NCBI GenBank assembly: GCA_964540815.1
Contig: CAZIOH010000002.1
Span: forward strand, 98,844-162,843
DNA from: CAZIOH01 sp964540815
GTDB lineage: Bacteria > Myxococcota_A > Polyangia > Fen-1088
DNA: 64,000 bases
Direction: 5' to 3'
The notes under the pieces are model-generated. The model saw only the letters and a program-made list of their open reading frames with translations, ran no database searches and had not been told where the DNA came from. Both the position numbers and the translations under genes were made by a program. This document shows positions 10,484-19,910 of this stretch, piece by piece (within the stretch, counting starts at the first letter, position 1; each line of letters begins with the position of its first letter).

Positions 10484-10515
10484 GGGCTTCCCGATGGGCA
10501 AGGTCAGCCGGGGCC
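10462..10515. repeat. perfect 22-bp inverted repeat spanning the start codon of the REC-HK-REC gene
   Basis: The arms 10462-10483 and 10494-10515 are exact reverse complements (GGCCCCGGCTGACCTTGCCC.. against ..GGGCAAGGTCAGCCGGGGCC) with a 10-base loop. In the leftward mRNA the ATG at 10483 begins the second arm and the only purine-rich ribosome-binding candidate (GGGAAG) lies in the loop. The structure would be extremely stable at this GC content. Confidence 0.95.
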
Positions 10516-10752
10516 AGGTGGGGGACAACAGCCCATCGATGACCAGCACCGAAGGCTGCGGGCCCCCCGTCATTTCCAAGATCTGCGAAATCATCACCAC
10601 CTACGCCCTCTGTGAGCCTCTTCGTCGACCGGATGTCGACGCGTCGGGCAGGCGAAGGCTGGAGCACAACGTCCATCGAGTCAAGGGCATTGGGTACTCC
10701 GCCCGGGGGTGCGCACACCTTCTGCCCGGAAATCCCGATACCCCGCGCCAGG

Positions 10753-11862
10753 TCATCGGGTGCTCGGGGAGTTGCCCGCGTCGTCGAGCTCCATGGTGAA
10801 GACGCACCCCTTGCCCGGGAGGTTGCGAACGCGCAGATCGCCCCCACAGGCCCGAACGCCCTTCAGGCTGATCGCGAGGCCGATCCCCACGTGGACGACC
10901 TCGTTCGTGGAACCGGGATCGGACGGCTCGGAGGGCTCGAACGGTTCGAACATGCGCTCGGCCTTGCCTGGGGGTAGCCCTCCACACGCGTCTTCCACCT
11001 GGATGTGGACGCGCTTCCGCACCGTCGTCGCCCGCAGCGTGACCCGACCGCTGGGCCGGGTGAACTTGAACGCATTCTGAACCAGGTTGGCCAGGGCGGA
11101 AGCGAGGATCTGGTGATCCCCCGAGACGCTCATGGCGAACGGCCCACCCTCGATGGCCAGCTGGATGTGTCGTTCGTTGGGCTCGAGCGTCGCCACGACC
11201 TCGATCTCCTCGAAGAGCTCCGAGACGGGGACCGGCACCGACGGATGGACTCCGGAGTCGATGCGCACGTCCGACAAGGTGCGATCGATGAGCAGACGCA
11301 TGCGCCTCAAGCTGGTCCCGAGCAGCGTCCCGGTGCTCCCGTGAATCCCCACGCTCCCCGAGGCGAGGGCGTCGTAGGTGAGCAGGGAGGCGGTGAGCAG
11401 GTTGCGCATCTCGTGGGCCACGCTCGCCACCCGCATCGCCTGCGGGTTGAGGGCGCTCTGGTCGCGGTCCCGCTCGAACGACGTGACCGCTTGAGCGATG
11501 GCGTCGTCGAGACAGCGGTTGAAGGTCTGGAATTCCTCGACCGCGATCGAGAACTTGCTCTGCTCGGCCAGCTCGGTCACGCTCTGGCAGATGCTGCCGT
11601 AGTCGTGCACGACCTGGCCGACCGTCAACCCCATCCGCAGCAAGTCCTCGCCGTGGAGCGCGGCGCTCTCCGCCACCTTGCCGTGCTGCTGGGCGCGCAC
11701 CCCCTTCTCCGACTGGAGGATGGCGATGAGCTGGTCGAGAAAGAGAGGCAACCCGTGCGACAGCTCGGCGGCAGTGGGTGTCGGGATCCGGCGGCCGTCG
11801 AGCTTCAGCCGCGAGCGCGCCAGGATCTCGTCGCGGTTGTCTCGCAAGAATTCGAAGAGCAT
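10753..11862 (-). CDS. sensor histidine kinase with RsbRD-like N-terminal domain
   Basis: The 369-residue protein has an all-helical N-terminal region (about 1-135; FLRDNRDEILARSRLKL, LRMGLTVGQVVHDYGSICQSV) resembling the RsbRD N-terminal sensor domain. A short HisKA segment follows with H-box SVAHEMRNLLTASLL (around 150) and then a HATPase with N-box ANLVQNAFKFT, a D-box that reads EDACGGLPPG (DxCGG rather than the usual DxGxG) and G2-box VGIGLAIS. It has no transmembrane segment. The gene lies upstream of the REC-HK-REC gene, same strand, about 270 bases from the chosen start. Signal and output are unknown. The Cys in the D-box is unusual but does not exclude activity. Confidence 0.85.
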   Translation of the reverse strand: MLFEFLRDNRDEILARSRLKLDGRRIPTPTAAELSHGLPLFLDQLIAILQSEKGVRAQQHGKVAESAALHGEDLLRMGLTVGQVVHDYGSICQSVTELAEQSKFSIAVEEFQTFNRCLDDAIAQAVTSFERDRDQSALNPQAMRVASVAHEMRNLLTASLLTYDALASGSVGIHGSTGTLLGTSLRRMRLLIDRTLSDVRIDSGVHPSVPVPVSELFEEIEVVATLEPNERHIQLAIEGGPFAMSVSGDHQILASALANLVQNAFKFTRPSGRVTLRATTVRKRVHIQVEDACGGLPPGKAERMFEPFEPSEPSDPGSTNEVVHVGIGLAISLKGVRACGGDLRVRNLPGKGCVFTMELDDAGNSPSTR

Positions 11863-11999
11863 CGCAGGCTGATCATAACCATGCCTGAGCGGTTAGAGGC
11901 GCGGCCGCTCTTCGGGATCGGATTTCGATCGGGTGCTATCGCTCCCAGATCCCGCGTGAAATCTGCGATTCCGGTAACCGGACGGAAAGGGACAGTCCC

Positions 12000-12998
12000 T
12001 CACCAGCCGATGCTGTCGACGAACACGGACCCCGTCCAGCGGGCGGAGAGGTGAAACTGGACGCCCATCGAGATCGGGGCCGTGGCCGTGCTCGCGAGCG
12101 CGACGGTGACGGTGTTCCAGGCCCCGAAGACCAGCTCGGGCGCCTTCACGTAGGCGTAGGTCCAGGCGAAGGGTGGCGTCGAGAGCCCGCCTTCCTGGAT
12201 GTAGGGCTCGACCCAGTCGATGGCGGCGCCGGTCGGCACGAAGAAGTGAAAGGTCACGCGACTTCCGGGCGCCACCGACGGGCTCTGAACGAACACCTGA
12301 AGCAGGTCGGCGGCGCTCGACACGATGGCGCCCTCGAGCGAGGCCGCGCCGGCGAAGGACCGGCTGGTGGCGCGGGTGAGGATCGCGACGCTGCCCGAGT
12401 CCGAGCTCATCTGCCAACCCGAGACCGACAGCTCGAAGTTGTACTCGGCGACGTCCCGTCCCCCGGCGCCCGTCGGGCCCGAGCCTCCCGCGGCCGAGCC
12501 CCCGGCCGCCGATGGCCCACCACCGCCGTGTCCCGCCGCCGCGCCACCCGCGCCCGCCATCGCCGTTCCCACGCCGCCGGTGCCGCCGACGTTGCCGCCG
12601 ATTCCGCCCGGGGCGTCTTGGGCACCGCCATCCCGGCCGCCGCTCGCGCCACCGGTCCCGTTCGGACTCGCACCACCCGTTGCCGAGGCCGCGCCGGCGC
12701 CCGCGGCGCCGGAGAGCCCCGCGGCGCCGGAGGTCGCCTGGCCTCCCTGGAAGCCGCCCGAGCCCAGCGGCGCAGCGGCTCGTGCGTCCCCGCTCTCGGC
12801 GCTGGCGTCACCTTGAAGCTGAAAGGCACCACCGACGCCGAGGACCGCGGATGCGCTGCCGCCGGTCGCGTCGGTCCCGATGGCCATGGGCTCCCGGGTG
12901 TAGACCGAGGGATCGCAGGCCGCCATCGACACGACCAGACCGAGGAGCCGGGCGCGGGAGAGATACGTTCCGATCGCAGGGAGCTCGAGGTTCATCAT
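12000..12998 (-). CDS. stalked lipoprotein, paralogue of the 1911-3002 protein
   Basis: This 332-residue protein has a signal peptide ending LVVSMAACDPS, a lipobox Cys. A Gly/Ala/Ser-rich stalk occupies about residues 45-185. The C-terminal 145 residues start EYNFELSVSGW and end GSVFVDSIGW, matching in layout and in several motifs (FAGAASLEG, VTFHFFVP, WTGSVFVDSI) the module at the end of the 1911-3002 lipoprotein (FAGAASLAG, VTFHVFVP, WTGTVYVDSI). The pair is therefore a duplicated carbohydrate-binding-like surface protein with divergent sequence but a conserved frame. It precedes the two kinase genes on the same strand, with 137 bases between; co-transcription is possible. Confidence 0.72.
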   Translation of the reverse strand: MMNLELPAIGTYLSRARLLGLVVSMAACDPSVYTREPMAIGTDATGGSASAVLGVGGAFQLQGDASAESGDARAAAPLGSGGFQGGQATSGAAGLSGAAGAGAASATGGASPNGTGGASGGRDGGAQDAPGGIGGNVGGTGGVGTAMAGAGGAAAGHGGGGPSAAGGSAAGGSGPTGAGGRDVAEYNFELSVSGWQMSSDSGSVAILTRATSRSFAGAASLEGAIVSSAADLLQVFVQSPSVAPGSRVTFHFFVPTGAAIDWVEPYIQEGGLSTPPFAWTYAYVKAPELVFGAWNTVTVALASTATAPISMGVQFHLSARWTGSVFVDSIGW

Positions 12999-13116
12999 GT
13001 TTCGGTCTTCAGTCGTGCGTTGTGTCTTGCCGCCCCCGTTCGCCAGCAGGCAACTCCGCGGTCAGCGTCCGGTGCGGTGAATCCGCGTCTTCCACCCCCC
13101 TCGACACCTGGGAGGG

Positions 13117-13163
13117 GTTTCTGAACGACTATCTCGGGCTTCCCCGCAATGCCGTTCAGAAAC
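13117..13163. repeat. 11-bp perfect inverted repeat with 25-base loop
   Basis: GTTTCTGAACG at 13117-13127 is the exact reverse complement of CGTTCAGAAAC at 13153-13163. It lies in the 199-base gap downstream of the giant lectin lipoprotein gene and upstream of the stalked lipoprotein gene, both leftward. It could be a terminator for the former or an operator for the latter. It is AT-richer than its surroundings. Confidence 0.6.
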
Positions 13164-13197
13164 AGGCCTCGGACCTCGGGCCCCGAACTCCCGCGGT

Positions 13198-16100
13198 TCA
13201 CCCGCGGCGACGTCGGCGGCGGCGGGCGAGGAGCAGGAGGCCGCAGGCTCCGAGGGCGAGCGCCGTCGCACGCCCACCGCCCACGCCCGCGGTGCCGAGC
13301 GAGCAGGAGCAGCCGCCTCCCGACGAGGCGACCGTGGTCGCGCCGGCCGCGGTGACCGGGATGCTGACCTGGGCGGAGTTTCCGAGCGAGTCGACGACCT
13401 GGACCACGTCGACACCGGCGTGTGGCCCGGCGGTGTAGGCGCCCGTGGTCGCGTTGACGGTGCCGCCCGAGCCAGCGCTGACGATGGTCCAATGCTGCCC
13501 GGAGCCGCTGCCGCCCGCGGTCGACAGGGTGATGGTCTGACCGGTCTGCACGGTGCCGGTCACCGGCTTGGCGCTGAGGGACGCGCCGATCTGGACGGTG
13601 ATGGTGACGCTGGCATGGTTGCCGTCGGTGACCGTGATGACATCGGTGGTCCCGCCCTTCGGCCCCGCGGTGTACACGCCCGTGACGGGGTTGATGCTGC
13701 CCCCCGAGCCGTTGGTGGTGAGGGTGTAGGTCAGCATGGTCCCGCCACCGGTGACGGTGATGGTGGTCGTGCCGTGCGGTGCCACCGTGACGGTCGGGAC
13801 CGAGGTGGACAGGGCCGCGCCGAGGTGCACGCTGGCCGTGGCGGTGTTCCCCAGCGAGTCGGTGACGGTCACGACGTCCGTGCCGCCCCCCTGCGAGCCA
13901 GCGGTGTAGACCCCGGTGCCGGGATCGATGGTGCCCTGGGAGGTGTTGGTGGTGAGCGCGAAGGCGTAGCCCTTGCCACTGCCGCCGCTGACCATGAAGG
14001 TGAGCTGGGCGAGGGGAGCCGCCTGCACCGTGGCGGGCGTGACGTGCAGCCCGTCCCCGACGGCGATGGTGACGTGGGCCAGGTTCCCGAGCGGATCCGA
14101 CACGGCGACGATGTCCTGCACGTTGCCGAGCGCGCCGGCGGTGTACTGCCCGCTCTGGGCATCGATCGTGCCCCCGGAGGCGTTGGTGGCGAGGGCGAAG
14201 GTGAAGCCCGAGCCGTTGCCGCCGGCGGCGGTGAACGTCACGCTGTCGCGCGGGGCCACCGTCGGCGCCGACGGGTTGACGGTCAGGGCCCCGCCGACGG
14301 CGATGCTGGCGCTCGCGGTGTTGCCGAGGCTGTCCGTCACCTGGACCGCGTCGAGCACGTCGGTGGTGCCCCCGGCGGTGTAGTGGCCGCTCGTGGCGTC
14401 GAGGGTGCCGCCCGAGGCGTTGGAGGTGATGGCGAAGTGATAGCCGGTCCCGCTGCCGCCGGTGGCCACGAGGGTCAATGTCCCGTGGGGTGGGGCCGAC
14501 AGCGCCGCCGGGGCGATGGTGATGCCCGGGCCGACCATGACCGCCAGGGTGGCGCGGTTGCCGAAGGGATCGGTGACCTCGATGATGTCGGTGGAGCTGG
14601 CGGTGTCACCGGCGGTGTACACGCCGGTGCTCGAGACGATGTTGCCGCCCGAGCCGTTGGTGCGCACGGTGAAGACATAGCCGCCGCCCACGCCGCCGAC
14701 GGCGGTGAAGGTGGTGGTGCCGCGGGGCGGGACGGTCGCGGCGGTCGCCGTCACGGTCAAGCCGTGACCGACCATGATGGTCACGGTGTCGGTGTTGCCG
14801 AGCGAGTCGGTGACCGTCACGACGTCGACGGTGTCACCGGTGGCGCCGGCCGTGTAGACCCCGCTCGCGCTCACGCTGCCGGACGAGCCGTTGGTGCTGA
14901 GGGCGAAGCGATAGCCGGTGGCGCTGCCACCGGCGCTGGTGAGCGACACCGTGCCACGCGGGGCGGTGCTGGCCGAGGCGGGCGTGACGGTGAGGCCGGG
15001 CCCGACCGCGATGCTGGTGGTGGCGGTGTTGCCGAGCGAGTCGGTCAGCAGGACGACATCGGTGACGTCCGGGACCACGCCGGCCACGTACGCGCCGGTG
15101 GTGGCATCGATGGATCCGCCGGAGGCGTTGGTCTGGAAGGCGTAGACGTACCCGGTGCCGCTGCCGGCGACCCCGTAGAGCGCGAGGCTCTCGCGCGGAG
15201 CCACCGAGGCGCCGGTGGGACCGAGCACCAGGTGTCCGCCCACCGCCACCGACACGGTGGTGGTGTTGCCGAGCGAGTCGGTGACCGACACGAGATCCGC
15301 CACGTCGCCGGTGGGACCGGCGGTGTACGCGCCGGTCGCGGCCACGATGGTGCCGCCCGACTTGTTGTCCGCGAGGGCGAACGTGTAGCCGGTGCCGCTG
15401 CCGTTCACCCCACCGAACGCGATCGAGCCGCGGGGGGCCACGCTCGGGTGAGCCGGCAGGATCCCCACGCCCGGCCCGACGGTGACCACCAGGTTGGTGG
15501 TCGCCCCGTTGTGGTCCGTGATGGTGATGACGTCGGAGCTATCGGGATTGGTCCCGGCGGTGTACGCGCCGGTGGTGGGATCGATGGTGCCGCCCGAGCC
15601 GTTGCTCGACACGGAGAAGGCGTACGCGGGGGCGCCGCCGCTGGCCGTGATGGAGAGGCTGGCCCGGGGGGCCGCCGAGAGCGTGGTCGGCGCCACCGTG
15701 AGGGCCGGCGTCACCGTGAGCGTGGCGGTCGCCAGGTTGCCGAGATCGTCGTGGGCGGTCACGACGTCGACCACGCCGCCGATCGCCCCCGCGGTGTACG
15801 CGCCGGTCAGCGCATCGACGTGGCCTCCCGAGCCGTTGGTGGAGAGGGCGAACGTGTACCCGGAGCCGCTTCCGCCCGAGACGTTGAAGGCCTGGTGACC
15901 GAGCGGAGCCAGGGTCGCCGTCGCGGGGGTGAGGCCGACCCCCGGGCCGACCGTGATGACGACCGTGGCGTGGTTGCCGAGCGAATCGACGACCGAGAGC
16001 CCGTCCACCGTCGAGCCGGTGGCCCCGGCGGTGTACCCGCCTGTGCTCGGGTCGATGGTGCCGCCCGATGGGTGGGTGGGCAGCGAGAAGACATAGCCCG

Positions 16101-19100
16101 CGCCGCTGCCGCCGCTGACGCTGAAGGCCTGCGAGCCGCGGGGGGGCGTGGTCAAGGACGAGGGGCTGACCCGGATGCCGCCGCCCACCGAGATGCTGGT
16201 GGTCGCGGTGTTGCCGAGCGAGTCGGTCACGGTCACGAGATCGCTGGCGTTCGGGGCGGCGCCCGCCACGTACACCCCGCTCGTGGGGTCGGAGATGGTG
16301 CCCGAGGCGCTGGCGCCGAGGGTGAAGGCGTAGCCGGTCCCGCTGCCGCCGCTCGCGGACAGGGTGAGGGTGCCGAGCGGAGGAACCGACGGGGAGGCCG
16401 GGCTCACCGTGATGCCGTGGCCGACCGCGATGTTGGCGCTGGCGCTGTTGCCGAGGCTGTCGGTGGCCGTCACCACGTCGGTCTGGTCGAAGGCGCTGCC
16501 CGCGGTGTAGGCGCCGGTGGTCGGATCGATGGTGCCGCCCGACGGGTTGGCCCCGAGGGCATAGGTGAAGGTGCCGGAGCCGCCCGAGGCCGCGAAGGAC
16601 AGGGCGCCGCGCGGCGGGGTGCTGGTGGCGCTGGCGGCGAGGGTGACGGTGGGACCGACGTCGATGCTGGCCGTCGCGCTGTTGCCGAGCGAATCGACGA
16701 CGGAGACCAGATCCGTGACGCTGTCGTTCTGGCCGGCGACGTAGTGTCCGCTCGAGTCGATGGTCCCGTGCGAGTTGTTGTTCACGATCGTGAAGGCGAG
16801 CCCGGACTGGCTGCCGCCGGTGGCCGTGAAGACGGCGCCTCCGCGCGGTGGCACGCGGGTGGGGAGCGGCGCCAGGGCGAGGGCGGCGCCCACGCTGATG
16901 CTGGCGGTGGCGGTGTGGCTCTGGCTGTCGGTCACCGTGACGACGTCGGTCACGAGGGGGGTCGCGCCGGCGGTGTACACGCCGGTCGCGGGATCGATTG
17001 TTCCGCCCGAGGGGGCGCTTCCGAGCGCGAACACGTAGCCGGCTCCGCTGCCGCCGCTCGGGGCGAAGGTGACCGAGCCGCGTGGGGCGACGGAGGCCCC
17101 GGTGGGGCTGAGCGCCAGGAGGAATTGATTGGTCAACGCGAAGGATGCCACGGGCGCGCCTCCGGCGACCGCGGTGACGACGTAGCTGCCGGCGCTGGCG
17201 TTCGCGGTGGCGAGCACGCTCGCGAGGCCCGCGGCGTTGGTGACGGCGCTGCCGCTCGAGAGCGTGGCCGAGGCCCCGGTCCCGGAGGCGGCGACCGCGG
17301 TGAAGGCGACGGTGGCGCCGCCGACCGGGTTGCCGTAGGTGTCGACCACGGCCACGCCGAGCGGGGTGGCGAAGGCCGCGCCGGCGAGGCCAACCTGGCC
17401 GCTGCCGCCGGTGAGCATCACGAGGGCGGGCGCACCGGCGGTGTTCGCCAGCATTGCACTGGCACTGGCGCCGGCCGCGATCGAGGCCGACACGGTGTAG
17501 TTGCCGGCGATGGTGTTGGCGGTGGCGCTGGTCTGGGCGAGCCCGAGGGCGCTGGTGGAGGGTGACGGGGTGGCCAGCGCGGCGGAGGCGCCGCTGCCGG
17601 GCTTCGTGAAGGTGACGGTGGCGCCCGGGGCGGGGTTCCCGAAGGCATCGGTGACGCGGGCCACGATGGGGGCTCCGAAGGCGGTGCCGACGACGGCGGT
17701 CTGGGTGGCGCCGCCGGTGAGCGCGATGTTGGTGGCGACGCCCGCCAGGTTGGCGAGCGCGAAGCTGGCGGCGGTGGCGACCCCGGAGGCCGAGGCCGTC
17801 ACGGCGTAGGTCCCGGCGACGGTGTTGGCGGTGGCGGTGACGCTGGCCTGCCCGGAGGCGTTGGTGGTCACGGAGGTGGCGCCGAGCGCGGCCGAGGCGA
17901 TCGCCGAGGAAGGCGCGGCGAAGGTGACGGTGACGCCTGGGAGGGCAAACGACGTCGAGTCGCGAACCACGGCCACGAGGGGCGCCGCGAAGGCGCCCTG
18001 CACGACGGCGCTCTGGCTGGTGCCGCTGACCACGGTGATCGTGCTCGGGGCGCCGAGGTTGCGCAGGGCGAAGGTCGTGGCGACGGCGGTGCCGCTGATG
18101 GTGGCCGTCACGTTGTATGCTCCCGGGGTCGCGTTGGCGGTGGCGCTGGTGGACGCGATGCCGGACGCGTTGGTGGTCGCGGACGTGGTCACCGTCGCCG
18201 AGGCGCCCGAGCCGGGGACCGTGAACATGACCGTCGCACCGGCGATGGGCGTGCCGCCGCTGCTCGTCACCAGCACCGACAGCGGGGTGCCGAAGGCGGC
18301 AGACACATTGGCGCTCTGGTTGTTGCCGGCCGAGACCGCGAGGGTGGGCGGCGAGAAGGTCACCGAGATGGTGTGGTTCGCGGTGATGTTGCTGAAGGCG
18401 TAAGTGGTGACGGACCCCTGCGAGACGCCGTCGACGAGGACGCTGGCGACCGTGTAGTTGGTGGCCGGGGTGATGGTGAAGGTCTGGGACTGCCCCTGCT
18501 GGTAGGAGTTCACGCCCGTCGGGGAGATGGAGCCGTTCGTTCCTGCGGTGGCGGTGATGGTGTAGTTGGGCAGGCTCGAGACCGTGAGGTTCTTGGCGCC
18601 CGAGACCTGGGGGTTGGGATCACCGGCCGTACCGCCATACTCGACCACGTAGCCGAGGCCCTGGGAGCCGTTGAGGTCGTTCCACTGGCCGGAGCCGCCG
18701 GCGTAGAACTGGGCGTAGTTTTCGCCGCCCGCGTTGTTGGGCTCGCCGCCCGCCCAGGACGAGTAGGTGATCGTCGTCCCGCTGTACCCTTGCCCGCGAA
18801 AGAAGAGCGTCCCGGCCTCGGGGCCGGTGACCCATCGCCAGTCTCCCTCGACCGCGGCATCACTGGCGCCGATCCATCCCGTGGCGGTGAGCTTGGCGCT
18901 GATGAAGGCGTTCTCGCCCGAGCTGGTGATGGTTGCCAGGTAGCCGGCCAGACCGTAATAGGTTCTGGCTGCGGCGGCCGTCTTGGAGTCATTCCAGTTG
19001 AGTCCGGCGTTGATGAACTCGTAGTAGTGACCGCCATACGAGAGGCTTCCGGCCCCGATGGAGAACGTCACCACCCGCGCCTGCGTGTTGGCGGTCGCCC

Positions 19101-19635
19101 CTGCCGTGTTGGTGTAGGTGACCGAACGGAGGACCGTCTGGTAGGAGGCGACCGACGCCGTCCCGGTGAGCGCCAGGACCCCCGTTCCGGCCGTCCAGAC
19201 CCCCGTGACTCCGGCCTGCGGTGTGAAGCCGAGGACGTCTTGTCCGTTCACGTAGCCGGTCGATATCGATACCTGCACGCCGGGGAGATCCGAACCATCC
19301 GAGATCGTCAGCGTGAGGTTGGGATCCACGGGGATCGGGACGGGGCTGACGATGGCCGTGAAATTGGTGGCGCCGGGCGAGATGGTGAGGACGGGCGTGA
19401 CTCCCGTGACGACCTCGCTCGTGACCTTGCCGAGGTCGCTCCCCGGACCGCCAGCCCCTCCGCAGGCGGACAGGGACAGCAGGGCGGCTGCCAGGATGGC
19501 AGCACCTGCGGAGCCAGCGCCGGCCGCGTGCCTGCGTCGGGCTCCGTCGATGAAGGGAGACCCGAGTCCGAGTCCGAGTCCGAGTCCGAGTCCGAATCCT
19601 TGCCCAAGCGCGCGCGATGTCAGTGTGCGGTTCAT
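13198..19635 (-). CDS. giant surface lipoprotein: C-type lectin, Ig-like domains, 16 tandem repeats, MYXO-CTERM-like tail
   Basis: The product has 2145 residues; ATG 19635 has GGGGAG upstream. The signal region contains a (GL)n run and ends LLSLSACGG, a lipobox. A C-type lectin domain (about 200-335) has WIGASD, SWAGGEPNNAGGENYAQ and WNDLNG; EPN is the mannose-type ligand motif. Next come an InlB/SprB-like domain (about 355-430), four Big_1-like Ig repeats (about 430-835), and 16 repeats of about 78-80 residues (about 840-2095) with the core PPRGxxxFxxxGGSGxGY..SGGTIDxxTGxYTAG..DVVxVTDSLGN. The C-terminus has CSC, a hydrophobic segment and poly-Arg, the MYXO-CTERM layout. Likely a long cell-surface adhesin. 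Having both a lipobox and a C-terminal sorting tail is odd. Confidence 0.85.
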   Translation of the reverse strand: MNRTLTSRALGQGFGLGLGLGLGLGSPFIDGARRRHAAGAGSAGAAILAAALLSLSACGGAGGPGSDLGKVTSEVVTGVTPVLTISPGATNFTAIVSPVPIPVDPNLTLTISDGSDLPGVQVSISTGYVNGQDVLGFTPQAGVTGVWTAGTGVLALTGTASVASYQTVLRSVTYTNTAGATANTQARVVTFSIGAGSLSYGGHYYEFINAGLNWNDSKTAAAARTYYGLAGYLATITSSGENAFISAKLTATGWIGASDAAVEGDWRWVTGPEAGTLFFRGQGYSGTTITYSSWAGGEPNNAGGENYAQFYAGGSGQWNDLNGSQGLGYVVEYGGTAGDPNPQVSGAKNLTVSSLPNYTITATAGTNGSISPTGVNSYQQGQSQTFTITPATNYTVASVLVDGVSQGSVTTYAFSNITANHTISVTFSPPTLAVSAGNNQSANVSAAFGTPLSVLVTSSGGTPIAGATVMFTVPGSGASATVTTSATTNASGIASTSATANATPGAYNVTATISGTAVATTFALRNLGAPSTITVVSGTSQSAVVQGAFAAPLVAVVRDSTSFALPGVTVTFAAPSSAIASAALGATSVTTNASGQASVTATANTVAGTYAVTASASGVATAASFALANLAGVATNIALTGGATQTAVVGTAFGAPIVARVTDAFGNPAPGATVTFTKPGSGASAALATPSPSTSALGLAQTSATANTIAGNYTVSASIAAGASASAMLANTAGAPALVMLTGGSGQVGLAGAAFATPLGVAVVDTYGNPVGGATVAFTAVAASGTGASATLSSGSAVTNAAGLASVLATANASAGSYVVTAVAGGAPVASFALTNQFLLALSPTGASVAPRGSVTFAPSGGSGAGYVFALGSAPSGGTIDPATGVYTAGATPLVTDVVTVTDSQSHTATASISVGAALALAPLPTRVPPRGGAVFTATGGSQSGLAFTIVNNNSHGTIDSSGHYVAGQNDSVTDLVSVVDSLGNSATASIDVGPTVTLAASATSTPPRGALSFAASGGSGTFTYALGANPSGGTIDPTTGAYTAGSAFDQTDVVTATDSLGNSASANIAVGHGITVSPASPSVPPLGTLTLSASGGSGTGYAFTLGASASGTISDPTSGVYVAGAAPNASDLVTVTDSLGNTATTSISVGGGIRVSPSSLTTPPRGSQAFSVSGGSGAGYVFSLPTHPSGGTIDPSTGGYTAGATGSTVDGLSVVDSLGNHATVVITVGPGVGLTPATATLAPLGHQAFNVSGGSGSGYTFALSTNGSGGHVDALTGAYTAGAIGGVVDVVTAHDDLGNLATATLTVTPALTVAPTTLSAAPRASLSITASGGAPAYAFSVSSNGSGGTIDPTTGAYTAGTNPDSSDVITITDHNGATTNLVVTVGPGVGILPAHPSVAPRGSIAFGGVNGSGTGYTFALADNKSGGTIVAATGAYTAGPTGDVADLVSVTDSLGNTTTVSVAVGGHLVLGPTGASVAPRESLALYGVAGSGTGYVYAFQTNASGGSIDATTGAYVAGVVPDVTDVVLLTDSLGNTATTSIAVGPGLTVTPASASTAPRGTVSLTSAGGSATGYRFALSTNGSSGSVSASGVYTAGATGDTVDVVTVTDSLGNTDTVTIMVGHGLTVTATAATVPPRGTTTFTAVGGVGGGYVFTVRTNGSGGNIVSSTGVYTAGDTASSTDIIEVTDPFGNRATLAVMVGPGITIAPAALSAPPHGTLTLVATGGSGTGYHFAITSNASGGTLDATSGHYTAGGTTDVLDAVQVTDSLGNTASASIAVGGALTVNPSAPTVAPRDSVTFTAAGGNGSGFTFALATNASGGTIDAQSGQYTAGALGNVQDIVAVSDPLGNLAHVTIAVGDGLHVTPATVQAAPLAQLTFMVSGGSGKGYAFALTTNTSQGTIDPGTGVYTAGSQGGGTDVVTVTDSLGNTATASVHLGAALSTSVPTVTVAPHGTTTITVTGGGTMLTYTLTTNGSGGSINPVTGVYTAGPKGGTTDVITVTDGNHASVTITVQIGASLSAKPVTGTVQTGQTITLSTAGGSGSGQHWTIVSAGSGGTVNATTGAYTAGPHAGVDVVQVVDSLGNSAQVSIPVTAAGATTVASSGGGCSCSLGTAGVGGGRATALALGACGLLLLARRRRRRRG
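19564..19599. repeat. hexanucleotide tandem repeat in the signal region of the giant lipoprotein
   Basis: GAGTCC is repeated five times from 19564 with a sixth degenerate copy (GAATCC), encoding Gly-Leu dipeptides just before the hydrophobic core of the signal peptide. The unit is divisible by three, so slippage would change signal length without a frameshift. Confidence 0.9.
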
Positions 19636-19910
19636 GCGTCGTCTCCCCGTTTTGCAGGATCTGCGTTCTCGCGACACCGCAAGACCGGGTGAGATCAGGA
19701 CGCGAGCTCGTGGAAAACTGTCTTCCGCCGCCGACCTGGCCCAACCCAATCGAACAGTGATGGCGTTCCGATTCCGGAGGCGCTCACCACGTTCGCCCTC
19801 GAGCCCCCCGAGGCCCGCCGGCGAAGGTCGATCGCGTCACCTTCCGCGTCCTCATCGGGCGTGGAGCGTCGAGACTTGAGGGCCGGGGACGAAATAGACG
19901 AAAGATTTTT

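Noticed and set aside
10462..10515. 22-bp inverted repeat as ends of an insertion sequence
   Set aside because: The arms are only 10 bases apart with no room for a transposase; it is a hairpin.
13420..17565. Very long rightward open frame (about 1380 codons) opposite the giant lipoprotein gene
   Set aside because: It is Gly/Ala/Arg/Val-rich with the same 80-residue period as the opposite strand and lacks any domain. It is a GC-driven shadow of the repeats.
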